Source: DASYTH01 sp035762905 (GTDB lineage: Bacteria > Actinomycetota > Actinomycetes > Mycobacteriales > Pseudonocardiaceae). Taken from it: a DNA stretch of 18,506 bases. The stretch spans positions 1-18,506 of the forward strand of contig NZ_DASUCC010000113.1 of NCBI RefSeq assembly GCF_035762905.1, in the 5' to 3' direction. A program made the position numbers and the translations under genes. Shown here piece after piece: positions 8,822-15,943 of this stretch (positions are counted from its first letter, which is position 1; each line of letters begins with the position of its first letter). Below the pieces are notes generated by a model. The model worked only from the letters and a program-made list of their open reading frames with translations, searched no databases and was not told the origin of the DNA.

Positions 8822-9604
8822 TCAGCAGCCGGTGTCCGGAACCCGCGCGGTCAACGGAGCGGTGCCGACGGCGCGCAGGACCAGCGCGGTGACCAGCCGG
8901 TCGGTGGGCAGCTCCGAGTGTCCCGTTCGGACCTCCGGGCAGAGCTGCTGGAGCGCCACGTTGGTGGCGCCGTCGAGCCGGGCGGAGTCGGGCGGGGTGA
9001 CGGTCTGGTCGTTCTCGGTCCAGATGGACAACCAGGGCAGCGGGACCGGAGCGCCGGCCACCGAGTTGAGCAGGGCGCTGCCGGGAGCGAGCTGCTGGCA
9101 GGCGGTAGGGCAGGCGTCCGGGACGACGACCCCGCCGGTCGCGGCGAGCCGGGTGCCGTGCAGCGGGGCGCCGAGGGTGACCACCCGGCGGGCGCGGTGT
9201 TCGCCGGCGTTGCGGGCCACCCACAGCCGGGCCACCACGCCGCCGGCCGAGTAACCGATCACGTCGACCGAGGGGGCACCGGCGGCCAGCGCGGCGTCGA
9301 CCTCGCGGTCCAACACCGCGACCTGGGCCAGCAGATCGCCGGTGCCGTTGCCGGGCAGGGTCAGTACCAGGGCTTCCCGGCCGGTGGCCCGGACGCGGCC
9401 GGCGAGCGCACCCAGCGAGTCGCGGTTTCCCCCGTAGCCGGGAACGAGCAGCACCGGACCGGGTCGGTCCTGGGCCGGGGTGCCGGACCGGTCCGGGCCG
9501 GCGAGTGCCCGGACGCCGAGCACCACGGCGAGCGCCACGACCAGCGCCGCCACCACCCCGTAGAGCAGCCGGCGGCGGCTACTGAGCCCGGTCCAGGCGC
9601 GCAC
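8822..9604 (-). CDS. Alpha/beta-hydrolase, lipase class 2 / EstA-like, membrane-anchored or secreted
   Basis: 260 residues from GTG at 9604-9602. Residues about 12-35 are one hydrophobic segment after a basic start, acting as signal anchor or signal peptide. The hydrolase core shows PVLLVPGYGGNRDSL (oxyanion loop, about 50-64), the nucleophile elbow GYSAGG with Ser119, Asp199 in TENDQTV, and His229 in TGHSELP. Together these are a complete Ser-Asp-His triad. Four cysteines (165, 169, 222, 260) could form disulfides, fitting an extracellular protein. Family members hydrolyse acylglycerols or short esters. The start lies 9 nt after the stop of the DUF6328 gene, so it is expressed from that gene's stress-type promoter. 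Confidence 0.85.
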   Translation of the reverse strand: MRAWTGLSSRRRLLYGVVAALVVALAVVLGVRALAGPDRSGTPAQDRPGPVLLVPGYGGNRDSLGALAGRVRATGREALVLTLPGNGTGDLLAQVAVLDREVDAALAAGAPSVDVIGYSAGGVVARLWVARNAGEHRARRVVTLGAPLHGTRLAATGGVVVPDACPTACQQLAPGSALLNSVAGAPVPLPWLSIWTENDQTVTPPDSARLDGATNVALQQLCPEVRTGHSELPTDRLVTALVLRAVGTAPLTARVPDTGC

Positions 9605-9613
9605 ACCCCATCA

Positions 9614-10099
9614 TCACTCACGTTCCGCCCGATCCGGGGCCGGACCGCGGGATCGCTCGTGCAGCGGCCGGGCGAACCACACGCCGACGAAGCTGACCAG
9701 CGTGACGGCGGCAAGCACCATCGGCAGCACCCCACCCACCACCATCTCGAAGATCAGCAGCACGGTCAGGGACATGGCGACGGCCAGGCAGACCAGGCCG
9801 GCGATGGCCAACTTGTCCGCGACGCCGATGATCCGCTCCCGCCGGCCCTGCCGGAACAGGATCCGGTGCCACGCCGCCGGTCCGGTGAGCAGCAGGACGG
9901 CCGCGGTCGCGAACAGCACGGTGACCAGGTGGATGGTCTTCACGAGGCCGCTGGCCGTCGCGTACCGGTCCATGAACGTGATCGACAGCAGGAAACCGAA
10001 CAGGATCTGCACGCCGGCCTGGGCCACCCTGATCTCCTGCAGCAACTCGTTCAGGTTGCGGGCCAGCTGTTGCGATTCGGACTCCTCCGCAGCGCTCAT
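9614..10099 (-). CDS. DUF6328 family four-helix membrane protein
   Basis: 161 residues from ATG at 10099-10097. The frame is open further upstream, but that part is the shadow of the DUF5709 gene. The N-terminal LNELLQEIRVAQAGVQILFGFLL is the family signature as I recall it. Four membrane helices lie near residues 27-43, 54-73, 96-119 and 122-143, followed by a charged tail. The biochemical role is unknown. It leads a two-gene unit with the lipase-like hydrolase. A GATT-N16-GGGTAT element ends 9 nt before the ATG, with no Shine-Dalgarno sequence. A leaderless mRNA under a stress sigma factor is therefore likely. Confidence 0.8.
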   Translation of the reverse strand: MSAAEESESQQLARNLNELLQEIRVAQAGVQILFGFLLSITFMDRYATASGLVKTIHLVTVLFATAAVLLLTGPAAWHRILFRQGRRERIIGVADKLAIAGLVCLAVAMSLTVLLIFEMVVGGVLPMVLAAVTLVSFVGVWFARPLHERSRGPAPDRAERE

Positions 10100-10108
10100 G
10101 GCCTGCGT

Positions 10109-10134
10109 ATACCCCTCGATCGGGTGACCCAATC
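10109..10134 (-). promoter_or_regulatory. Sigma-B/SigF-type promoter of the DUF6328-lipase unit
   Basis: Read on the minus strand: GATT (10134-10131), 16 nt, GGGTAT (10114-10109), then 9 nt to the ATG. It fits the actinomycete GNNT-N14-16-GGGTA(C/T) stress-sigma consensus. Its -35 box abuts that of the divergent DUF5709 promoter. Confidence 0.65.
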
Positions 10135-10159
10135 GGTTGATCTCCCCGGGCCGGGGTAC
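10135..10159 (+). promoter_or_regulatory. Sigma-B/SigF-type promoter of the DUF5709 gene
   Basis: GGTT (10135-10138), 15 nt, GGGTAC (10154-10159), then 9 nt to ATG 10169. It is a full match to GNNT-N14-16-GGGTA(C/T). Confidence 0.65.
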
Positions 10160-10168
10160 CCGAGCGTC

Positions 10169-10567
10169 ATGACCGATCCGGGAGAACGCGACCACAGTTC
10201 CGCCGAGGATCTGGACGAGGACCGGCTGAGCCTCGACCCGCTGGAGGCTGGCATGGACCCGCCGGAGCACTGGTCGGAAGCCGACCGGTTCGGCACCACG
10301 GCCGCCGAGCAACGCCAGGGCCAGGATCTCGAACACCGGTTGCGCGAGGAGGAGCCCGACACCCCGCCGGACGGGCCGGGAGCGGCCGTCGATCCGGACG
10401 ACATCCCGGACGACGAGTTGGACGACTCGATCGACGGGATCACCATCGAGCCGCTTCCCGACGAGTACTCGCACATCTCGACGGCGGTGCAGCGCGGCCA
10501 GTCCGCGGACGAGGCCGGCGGATCCATGGCCGAGGAGATCCGCACCCCGCACGAGCGTCCCGAGTAG
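10169..10567 (+). CDS. DUF5709 domain-containing acidic protein
   Basis: 132 residues from ATG 10169. The frame is open far upstream, but only this part is protein-like. The motif MDPPEHWSEADRFGTTAAEQ followed by LEHRLREEEPD is the DUF5709 pattern. The whole protein is strongly acidic (many Asp/Glu, DDIPDDELDDSIDG) and probably largely disordered, with no membrane segment. Function is unknown. It is divergent from DUF6328 and shares a 69-bp intergenic region with back-to-back stress-type promoters. It is convergent with UdgX, with only 49 bp between the two stops. Confidence 0.85.
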   Translation: MTDPGERDHSSAEDLDEDRLSLDPLEAGMDPPEHWSEADRFGTTAAEQRQGQDLEHRLREEEPDTPPDGPGAAVDPDDIPDDELDDSIDGITIEPLPDEYSHISTAVQRGQSADEAGGSMAEEIRTPHERPE

Positions 10568-10616
10568 CCGGTCAGACTCCGCGCGCACCCGGGCCCCGCG
10601 CAAGCCGGCGACCGCG

Positions 10617-11246
10617 TTACGCCAGCGCCTTGGCCAGCACCTCGAGGTCGGCGACGAACTCCGCGTACGCGGCCGTGCGGTCCGGCGCCCGCAGCACCGC
10701 GGAGGGGTGCGTGGTGACCAGAATCCGGCCCGCTGACAGGGATTCGTCGTCCGGCGGGTCGAGCAGCCGGCCGCGGTTTCCGGTCAGCCGGAACGACGGG
10801 CCGAGAAGTGCTTTGGCGGCAACGGATCCCAGCAGCACCACGAACTCCGGGGACACCTCGCGCAGCTCGGCGAGCAGCCACGGACGGCAGGCCACCACCT
10901 CGGTGCGGCCGGGTGTCTTGTGGATGCGGCGCTTGCCCCGCTCCGCCCGGACGAACTTGAAGTGCTTGACCGCGTTGGTCAGGTACACCGAGGAGCGGTC
11001 GACACCCAGCTCGTCCAGCGCGCGGTCCAGCACGCCGCCGGCCGGGCCGACGAACGGCCGGCCGGCCCGGTCCTCCCGATCGCCCGGCTGCTCCCCGACC
11101 AGCACGGCGCGGGCGGTCGGCGGCCCCTCGCCGAACACCGTCTGCGTGGCGTCCCGGTACAGGGCGCACCCGGTGCAGGTGGCGGCCGCCGCCCGCAGCT
11201 CGTCGAGGTCGGCCGCGTCGGGCACGGTCGCGGTGGTGGTGGCCAT
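10617..11246 (-). CDS. udgX: UdgX-type uracil-DNA glycosylase (covalent uracil-DNA binding)
   Basis: 209 residues from ATG at 11246-11244. It shows UDG-superfamily motif A GEQPGD (Glu52), then AGRPFVGPAG, LTNAVKHFKF, and the insertion loop GKRRIH with His109. It also has CRPWL and the motif B-like TTHPSAVLR. The KRRIH loop is diagnostic of UdgX, which in Mycobacterium smegmatis removes uracil and stays covalently attached to the abasic site through that histidine. Fe-S ligand candidates are Cys24, Cys27 and Cys120; I see no fourth cysteine in the protein. It stands alone on its own GNNT-N16-GGGTAG promoter, downstream of DUF4383. It would act in the cytoplasm on uracil-containing DNA, probably in damage tolerance or stress. 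Confidence 0.9.
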   Translation of the reverse strand: MATTTATVPDAADLDELRAAAATCTGCALYRDATQTVFGEGPPTARAVLVGEQPGDREDRAGRPFVGPAGGVLDRALDELGVDRSSVYLTNAVKHFKFVRAERGKRRIHKTPGRTEVVACRPWLLAELREVSPEFVVLLGSVAAKALLGPSFRLTGNRGRLLDPPDDESLSAGRILVTTHPSAVLRAPDRTAAYAEFVADLEVLAKALA

Positions 11247-11255
11247 GTCCCGGGG

Positions 11256-11281
11256 CTACCCCGCCGTGCACCAGGCCAACC
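11256..11281 (-). promoter_or_regulatory. Sigma-B/SigF-like promoter of udgX
   Basis: Minus strand: GGTT (11281-11278), 16 nt, GGGTAG (11261-11256), then 9 nt to the ATG. The last -10 base is G instead of C/T. No Shine-Dalgarno sequence. Confidence 0.5.
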
Positions 11282-11312
11282 GGCCGGACGACCGGGCGCG
11301 GACCGTCATCCG

Positions 11313-11879
11313 CTACGCGCCCTCCCGCTCGACGCGCTGTGGCGGCGGCGTCCGTGAGCCGCCGGGCAACAGCCCGAGTCCGATCATGAGCGCGCCGATG
11401 CCCAGGTGCAGCCAGTCGTCCGCGGTGTTGACCGGAACGAAGTTGGCCGCGCCGTTCTGGTCGACGAGCGCGCCGTAGAGCGCCAGCAACAAATAGATCG
11501 CGCCGCCGGCAAACAGGTATCCACGGGCAGAACGTGGCGTGCGGGACAACGCCAGGCCGGCGACGGCGAACAGCACGTGCACCAGGTTGTGCAGCACCGA
11601 AACCGAGAAAACCCCGAGCAGCATGGCCCCCGAACCGGGCCCGGCGACGGCGAGCGCGCCGATGTTGCTGGTGAAACCGGGGAGAAAACCCAGCAGCCCC
11701 AACAAACCGAAGGCCACACCGACGGTGGCGGCGGCGTGCTGGACCGGTGCGGTGGTGCGGGCAACCGGCGAGCTGCCGGGCTGTTCCGGCTGGCTGCGAC
11801 GGTGCGGCCGGCGCACCCCGAGCCGCCCCAACCGAAGCCGGCGGCCCGAGGGGACGCTGCTCGTCCGCTCGCTGGCCAT
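11313..11879 (-). CDS. DUF4383 domain-containing membrane protein
   Basis: 188 residues from ATG at 11879-11877. Residues 1-45 are basic and probably cytoplasmic (RRLRLGRLGVRRPHRR), longer than usual for the family. Four hydrophobic segments follow, near 51-69, 84-111, 119-139 and 155-173. The family pattern is clear: LLGFLPGF, SGAMLLGVFSVSVLHNLVHVLFAVAGLA, YLFAGGAIYLLLALYG, ANFVPVNTADDWLHLGIGALMIGLGLL. Function is unknown. A GGTT-N15-GGGTAG element, overlapped by a perfect TTGACA, precedes the gene. It may therefore have both stress and housekeeping promoters. A 66-bp gap with a separate promoter divides it from udgX on the same strand. Confidence 0.87.
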   Translation of the reverse strand: MASERTSSVPSGRRLRLGRLGVRRPHRRSQPEQPGSSPVARTTAPVQHAAATVGVAFGLLGLLGFLPGFTSNIGALAVAGPGSGAMLLGVFSVSVLHNLVHVLFAVAGLALSRTPRSARGYLFAGGAIYLLLALYGALVDQNGAANFVPVNTADDWLHLGIGALMIGLGLLPGGSRTPPPQRVEREGA

Positions 11880-11888
11880 GCGGGGGTA

Positions 11889-11913
11889 CTACCCAGGTTG
11901 GCCAGTGTCAACC
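11889..11913 (-). promoter_or_regulatory. Overlapping stress-type and TTGACA promoter of the DUF4383 gene
   Basis: Minus strand: GGTT (11913-11910), 15 nt, GGGTAG (11894-11889), then 9 nt to the ATG. A perfect TTGACA (11911-11906) overlaps it, with TACCCC (11888-11883) at 17-nt spacing as a possible housekeeping -10. Confidence 0.55.
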
Positions 11914-12042
11914 CTCCGGTCCACTCTGGACCTTCCAACCGCCCGTTGCTCCAGATGCAGTAACTTCGGCCGCCGCCCGTTTCACCCCCGCATGGCCGGC
12001 AATCCCGCGAACTGAGCATTCTCCTTGACGGAAGGACTTCCG

Positions 12043-12609
12043 ATGTCAACCGGCGCAACCATCGTGGTCATCGTGGTCGCCGTCGTCGTGCTGGCTCTGG
12101 GCGCATGGTTCATACGCCAGCAGGTTCGGCGCCGACAACTCCGGGAGCGGTTCGGTCCCGAGTACGACAGAGCACTCGAGGACGGCGCCGACCGGCGGGA
12201 GGTCGAGCGTGACCTGGCCGAGCGCGAGCGGCGGCACGCGGACCTCGACATCCGGCCGTTGGACGAGGCGGCCCGGGAACGCTATGGCGAGGACTGGACC
12301 CGGATCCAGGCGGAGTTCGTGGACGACCCGGGCGGCGCGGTCGCCGAGGCCGACCGGCTGGTGACGGTCGTGATGGCCGAGCGCGGCTACCCCACCGAGG
12401 GCTACGAGCAGCAGCTGACTGCCCTGTCCGTGCAGCACGCCGCGACGCTGGGGCACTACCGCAGCGCGCACGACGTGATGCAGCAGCACACCGAACAGCA
12501 GGCGTCCACTGAGGACCTGCGCGAGGCGATGGTCCACTACCGGTCGCTGTTCGAGGATCTACTCGAGGCTCCGGTGGACAACCAGGACCGGGGAGGCGTG
12601 ACCAAATGA
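12043..12609 (+). CDS. Conserved membrane-anchored protein with C-terminal FVDDP domain (function unknown)
   Basis: 188 residues from ATG 12043, chosen over the in-frame upstream start at 12025 because GGAAGGA at 12030-12036 is spaced correctly. Residues 4-24 are a single membrane helix (TIVVIVVAVVVLALGAWFI). Residues 25-68 are a highly charged, probably helical or coiled segment beginning RRRQLRERFGPEYDRAL. The C-terminal domain from about 80 reads YGEDWTRIQAEFVDDPGGAV, ADRLVTVVMAERGYP, STEDLREAMVHYRSLFEDLL. I know related hypothetical proteins from other high-GC actinomycetes but no named function. The stop overlaps the next gene, whose product shares the C-terminal domain. Neighbouring stress-type genes suggest, but do not prove, a stress role. 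Confidence 0.8.
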   Translation: MSTGATIVVIVVAVVVLALGAWFIRQQVRRRQLRERFGPEYDRALEDGADRREVERDLAERERRHADLDIRPLDEAARERYGEDWTRIQAEFVDDPGGAVAEADRLVTVVMAERGYPTEGYEQQLTALSVQHAATLGHYRSAHDVMQQHTEQQASTEDLREAMVHYRSLFEDLLEAPVDNQDRGGVTK

Positions 12610-13304
12610 TCCGAGACGAAGAGCGAACCAACGAGCGACTCCGTACCGAGGACCTGGCCGGTGCCGGTGAGCATGGCCGGCCCGACGGCGAGGAGGAGTT
12701 CCGGCCAACGAACGACGACTTCCGGTCCTCCGACGACGAGTTCACCCAGCGACCGGTCGACGCGGACGAGTTCCCGCACCGGCCGGCGGACGAGGACGAC
12801 CCGTACCGGGGTTCGACCGGCACCGTCGATCGCGACACGCTGGAGACCGAACCGGTGCGGGATCCGGCCGACGAGCCGGAGCCGGTCGACGCGGACGCCC
12901 GTACCGAGCCGGAGACCGAGGTGGTCGAGGCGGAGCCGACGGACACCGTGGACACTCCGGACACCATGGACGCTCCGGAGACCATGACCGAGGAGCCGCC
13001 GGCGGCCGCCATGCCCTCGGCCGGCGGTGACGAGCTGCCCCAGATGTTCCAGGCCGACCAGGTGGAGCGGTTCCGGACCGAGTGGCAGCAGGTCCAGATC
13101 AACTTCGTCGACGATCCGCGCGAGGCGGTGCAGAGCGCCGACCATCTGGTCGCCGAGGTCATGCAGACCCTGGCCAGCACGTTCAGCGCGCACAAGGGCG
13201 AGCTCGAGGGGCAGTGGCAGCAGGGCGCGGAGGTGCAGACCGAGGAACTGCGCGTCGCTCTGCGCCGCTACCGCACGTTCTTCAACCGGCTGCTCGACAT
13301 CTGA
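12606..13304 (+). CDS. Acidic protein with C-terminal FVDDP domain, paralogous to the preceding gene product
   Basis: 232 residues from ATG 12606, overlapping the upstream stop (ATGA), with GGGAGG at 12591-12596. Residues 1-140 are extremely acidic and low-complexity, rich in Asp, Glu, Pro and Thr, with a degenerate short repeat around TVDTPDTMDAPETMTEEP (114-131). That part is probably disordered. Residues about 150-232 repeat the domain of the upstream protein: FRTEWQQVQINFVDDPREAV, ADHLVAEVMQTL, TEELRVALRRYRTFFNRLLDI. No membrane segment is present, so this would be the soluble partner of the membrane-anchored one. Function is unknown; the shared domain may mediate pairing between the two. 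Confidence 0.8.
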   Translation: MIRDEERTNERLRTEDLAGAGEHGRPDGEEEFRPTNDDFRSSDDEFTQRPVDADEFPHRPADEDDPYRGSTGTVDRDTLETEPVRDPADEPEPVDADARTEPETEVVEAEPTDTVDTPDTMDAPETMTEEPPAAAMPSAGGDELPQMFQADQVERFRTEWQQVQINFVDDPREAVQSADHLVAEVMQTLASTFSAHKGELEGQWQQGAEVQTEELRVALRRYRTFFNRLLDI

Positions 13305-13322
13305 CCATCCCCCAGAAGAAAA

Positions 13323-13361
13323 ACGGATGCCCACACCGGCGGCCCCAGTGTGGGCATCCGT
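13323..13361. terminator. Perfect 14-bp hairpin terminator between convergent genes
   Basis: Arms 13323-13336 and 13348-13361 are perfectly complementary around an 11-nt loop. For the minus-strand SGNH transcript the stem is followed by a U-rich tract (complement of AGAAGAAAAA at 13313-13322). It is thus a classical intrinsic terminator in that direction and probably works for the plus strand too. Confidence 0.85.
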
Positions 13362-13372
13362 GCTGCCACGGG

Positions 13373-14407
13373 TCAGACCGCGTGCAGGTTTCCGTCCGAG
13401 CCGACCAGGCAGGTCGCCGAGCTCGCGCCGGACTGGACGAACTCGGTCACGCACCGGCCGAGCTGGTTGTGGCCACGCGCGTTCGGGTGGAACGACTGCT
13501 GTGCCATGTGGATGCCGATCGCGTCCAGCCCGCCGTACACCCACGCGAACGGGTCGACCGTGATCCGGTTCTGCCACTCGCTCGCCGAGCTGCCGCCGCC
13601 GCTGCACGCCTCGCGGCCCTCGGTCGCCCTTGAGAAGTCCAGGAACCGCACGCCGGCTTGCTGGGCCGCGCCGCGCAGCGCCTCGGACAGCTGCGGCACC
13701 GCCTGGGTCCGGCCGAACCGCGCGTCGGACAACCGGAACGGGCAGCCCTGCGGGCCGTGCAGGATCTCGTCCATCCGCTCGGTGACCGGCGAGGCGTAGG
13801 AGGCGAGCACCAGGGAGTAGTCGCCGTTGGCGTAACCCGCCTGGCTCATCGCGGACCGCACGTCGGCCAGCGCGGCCCGCACCCGCGGTGCCATCGCTGC
13901 CACCCGCTGCGGCCACTCGGTGCGCAGCCGGGACGCGCAGCTGGATCCGAACGGGTTCAGCCACGCCTCGATGCAGTCCAGGATCGTGTCGGCGAACTCC
14001 GGCTCGTCGTTGGCACCGACCTGGACGACCACCGCGGTCACCCGGTAGGTGCGGGCCACGTCGATCAGCCGGCGGGCCTGCGATCCCTCGGTGTAGTGCA
14101 CGGTGTCGGCCAGCGACACGTTCGCCGAGTCCGCGCCCGAGCAGGCCAGGTTGATGGTGCGCTGGGCGAGCGCGGTGCGGTGGATCAGGGCGTTGGCCGA
14201 GCGGTGACACCAGTTCCCGTTCTCGCCCCGGGTTCCCGCATCGTAGTTTCCGGCGCCCTCACCGGAGATCGCGCTGTCGCCGAGGGAGACGACGGCGGTC
14301 TGTCTGGTGTCGTCGGCGGCGGCGGCCGGCGGCCCGGCCACCGCGAGCGCGCCCAACATCAGAAACCCGAGACCGCCGGATGAGAGTCGCGTGCGGACAG
14401 ACGACAT
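13373..14407 (-). CDS. Secreted SGNH/GDSL hydrolase
   Basis: 344 residues from ATG at 14407-14405; GGGGA at 14417-14413 is correctly spaced for it and too close to the alternative ATG at 14413. Residues 1-31 are a signal peptide (RTRLSSGGLGFLMLGALAVAG, cleavage near AAAA-DD). Catalytic blocks: block I SLGDSAISGEG with Ser45, block III GANDEPEF with Asn133, block V QQSFHPNARGH with His307. The usual Asp three residues before His is Gln, as in enzymes that use a Ser-His dyad with a backbone carbonyl. Eight or more cysteines suggest disulfides in an extracellular enzyme. Substrates of such esterases are lipids or acylated glycans. A 7-bp hairpin (14425-14442) lies in its leader. It is transcribed toward the strong terminator. 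Confidence 0.9.
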   Translation of the reverse strand: MSSVRTRLSSGGLGFLMLGALAVAGPPAAAADDTRQTAVVSLGDSAISGEGAGNYDAGTRGENGNWCHRSANALIHRTALAQRTINLACSGADSANVSLADTVHYTEGSQARRLIDVARTYRVTAVVVQVGANDEPEFADTILDCIEAWLNPFGSSCASRLRTEWPQRVAAMAPRVRAALADVRSAMSQAGYANGDYSLVLASYASPVTERMDEILHGPQGCPFRLSDARFGRTQAVPQLSEALRGAAQQAGVRFLDFSRATEGREACSGGGSSASEWQNRITVDPFAWVYGGLDAIGIHMAQQSFHPNARGHNQLGRCVTEFVQSGASSATCLVGSDGNLHAV

Positions 14408-14516
14408 GAGCATCCCCGATCGTCCGCGGCAACGGTGCCGCGTTGAACATGTCGAAAATCACCTTAGTGAGCGGCGACCTTGTCGGACCATAACCCGAAT
14501 GGGTCTCATGTTTATC

Positions 14517-14536
14517 CGTTCGGCTCAACCCGAACG
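14517..14536 (-). terminator. Small hairpin over the stop codon of the PLP lyase gene
   Basis: CGTTCGG (14517-14523) pairs with CCGAACG (14530-14536) around a 6-nt loop containing the stop codon. No U-tract follows. A weak terminator at best. Confidence 0.3.
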
Positions 14537-15943
14537 TGTGTAAAGCACACCCAGGAACTCGATCAGCAGGCGTTCCCGCAGCGACGGCGGCGCCGCGGCC
14601 AGCAACGCGTTCACCCCGGCCATCCGCTCCGGCAGGCCGGTGCCGGTGAGCCCGGCGGCGGCCAGCAGCCCGGCGAACTGCTCGGCGGTCAGCGTCGCGG
14701 GATCCAGCGCGGCGATCGCCGCGGCCAGTTCGGGCGGCACGTCCACCGGGTCGGCGCTACGAGCGGATCGCACGGCGTCGGCGAGGTCGGCAAGCAGCTC
14801 CGGCTCCGAACCGTGGTTGGCCGCGGTCACGGTGAGGTGCAGGTTGGCCGGCGACGAACCGTGGGCGAACTGCGGCTGCAGGTACCAGCGCCGGGCGGTC
14901 ATCTCGTCGGCGATGGTGAACACGTCCACCGCCGAGGTGACCGCCAGCAGCGACGACTCCGGATCGCCGAGCACCCGCAGCCCGTCGATCGCCTCGATCC
15001 CCTTGCGCAGCGCGCGCACCGCGGCCAGCGTGCGGGCGGCCAGCTCCTCGTAACCGTCGTCGCCGACGTGCCGCAGCACCGCCCAGGCCGCGGCCAGCGG
15101 CCCGCCCGAGCGGGTGGACTGCACGGTCGAGTTCAGCATCGTGTAGCCCGGCCACGCCGCGCTGGCGAAGAACTGCGCGCGGCGCAGCTCCGGGTCGGCG
15201 TGCAGCAGGACCGACGTCCCCTTGGGACAGTAGGCGTACTTGTGCAGGTCGACGGAGATGCTGGTGACCCCGGGCACGGACAGGTCGAAGTCCGGCACCT
15301 CGGCGCCGAGCCGCCGGAAGTAGGGCAGCAGCCAGCCGCCGATGCAGGCATCGACGTGGCAGCGGACCCCGCGCTCGGCGGCCGCCGCCGCGATCGGCGC
15401 CACCGGGTCGACCACGCCGTGCGCGTAGGACGGCGCGCTGACCACGACCAGGACCGTGCGCTCGTCGATGGCCGCGGTCATCGCCTCCGGGTCGGCCCGG
15501 AACGACACCGGATCCACCGGCACCACAACGGCCTCGACCCCGAAGTAGCGGGCGGCCTTGTGGAACGCGGCGTGCGCGGTGGCCGGCAGCACCATCCGCG
15601 GTGCGGTGACCTCCGGCCGGGCCGAGCGCGCCGCGTACACCGCGAGCAGGCAGCTCTCGGTGCCGCCGGAGGTCACGCTGCCGGCCGTCCTCGGCCCGCC
15701 GCCGAGCAGCGTCGCCGCGGCGCCGACCACGTCGTTCTCCATCCGCAGCAGGCTGGGGAACGCGGTCGGGTCAAGGCCGTTGGTGGAGCTGGCGAGCGCG
15801 TGTGCGGCGGCGCCCAGCTCGTCGATCGCGGCCCGACCGCTGTCGTAGACGTAGGCCAGCGTACGGCCGCCGTGCGTGGGCAGGTCGGCGGCGCGCAACG
15901 CACGCAGCTCGGCGAGCACCTGCTCGGCCGGGATGCCGGTCAT
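14525..15943 (-). CDS. PLP-dependent decarboxylase/lyase, sphingosine-1-phosphate lyase-like
   Basis: 472 residues from ATG at 15943-15941 with GGGAGG at 15953-15948. The frame is open upstream only as a shadow of the transporter gene. This is a fold-type I PLP enzyme of the group II decarboxylase family. It has phosphate-binding TSGGTES (91-97), ring-stacking His in ATAHAAFHKAA (about 124), cofactor Asp in CHVDACIGG (198), and Schiff-base Lys235 in SVDLHKYAYCPKGTSVLLH. The HKY-x-PKG-S-LL pattern and the overall length match sphingosine-1-phosphate lyase homologues more than glutamate decarboxylases. Such lyases cleave phosphorylated long-chain bases to an aldehyde and phosphoethanolamine. 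The real substrate is not shown, since relatives include amino-acid decarboxylases. The start overlaps the stop of the GPH-type transporter, so the two act together. Confidence 0.82.
   Translation of the reverse strand: MTGIPAEQVLAELRALRAADLPTHGGRTLAYVYDSGRAAIDELGAAAHALASSTNGLDPTAFPSLLRMENDVVGAAATLLGGGPRTAGSVTSGGTESCLLAVYAARSARPEVTAPRMVLPATAHAAFHKAARYFGVEAVVVPVDPVSFRADPEAMTAAIDERTVLVVVSAPSYAHGVVDPVAPIAAAAAERGVRCHVDACIGGWLLPYFRRLGAEVPDFDLSVPGVTSISVDLHKYAYCPKGTSVLLHADPELRRAQFFASAAWPGYTMLNSTVQSTRSGGPLAAAWAVLRHVGDDGYEELAARTLAAVRALRKGIEAIDGLRVLGDPESSLLAVTSAVDVFTIADEMTARRWYLQPQFAHGSSPANLHLTVTAANHGSEPELLADLADAVRSARSADPVDVPPELAAAIAALDPATLTAEQFAGLLAAAGLTGTGLPERMAGVNALLAAAPPSLRERLLIEFLGVLYTRSG

Noticed and set aside
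8600..10567. 655-residue open frame on the plus strand
   Set aside because: Only its last 132 codons (DUF5709) and perhaps its first part (8678-8821) are protein-like; the middle is opposite the lipase-like and DUF6328 genes.
10100..10603. Upstream extension of the DUF6328 frame
   Set aside because: Antisense to DUF5709; the promoter and the ATG at 10099 fit the family N-terminus.
14425..14442. 7-bp hairpin in the leader of the SGNH hydrolase gene as a riboswitch or thermometer
   Set aside because: Too short and too far from the ribosome-binding site, with no conserved aptamer-like structure; chance at this GC content.
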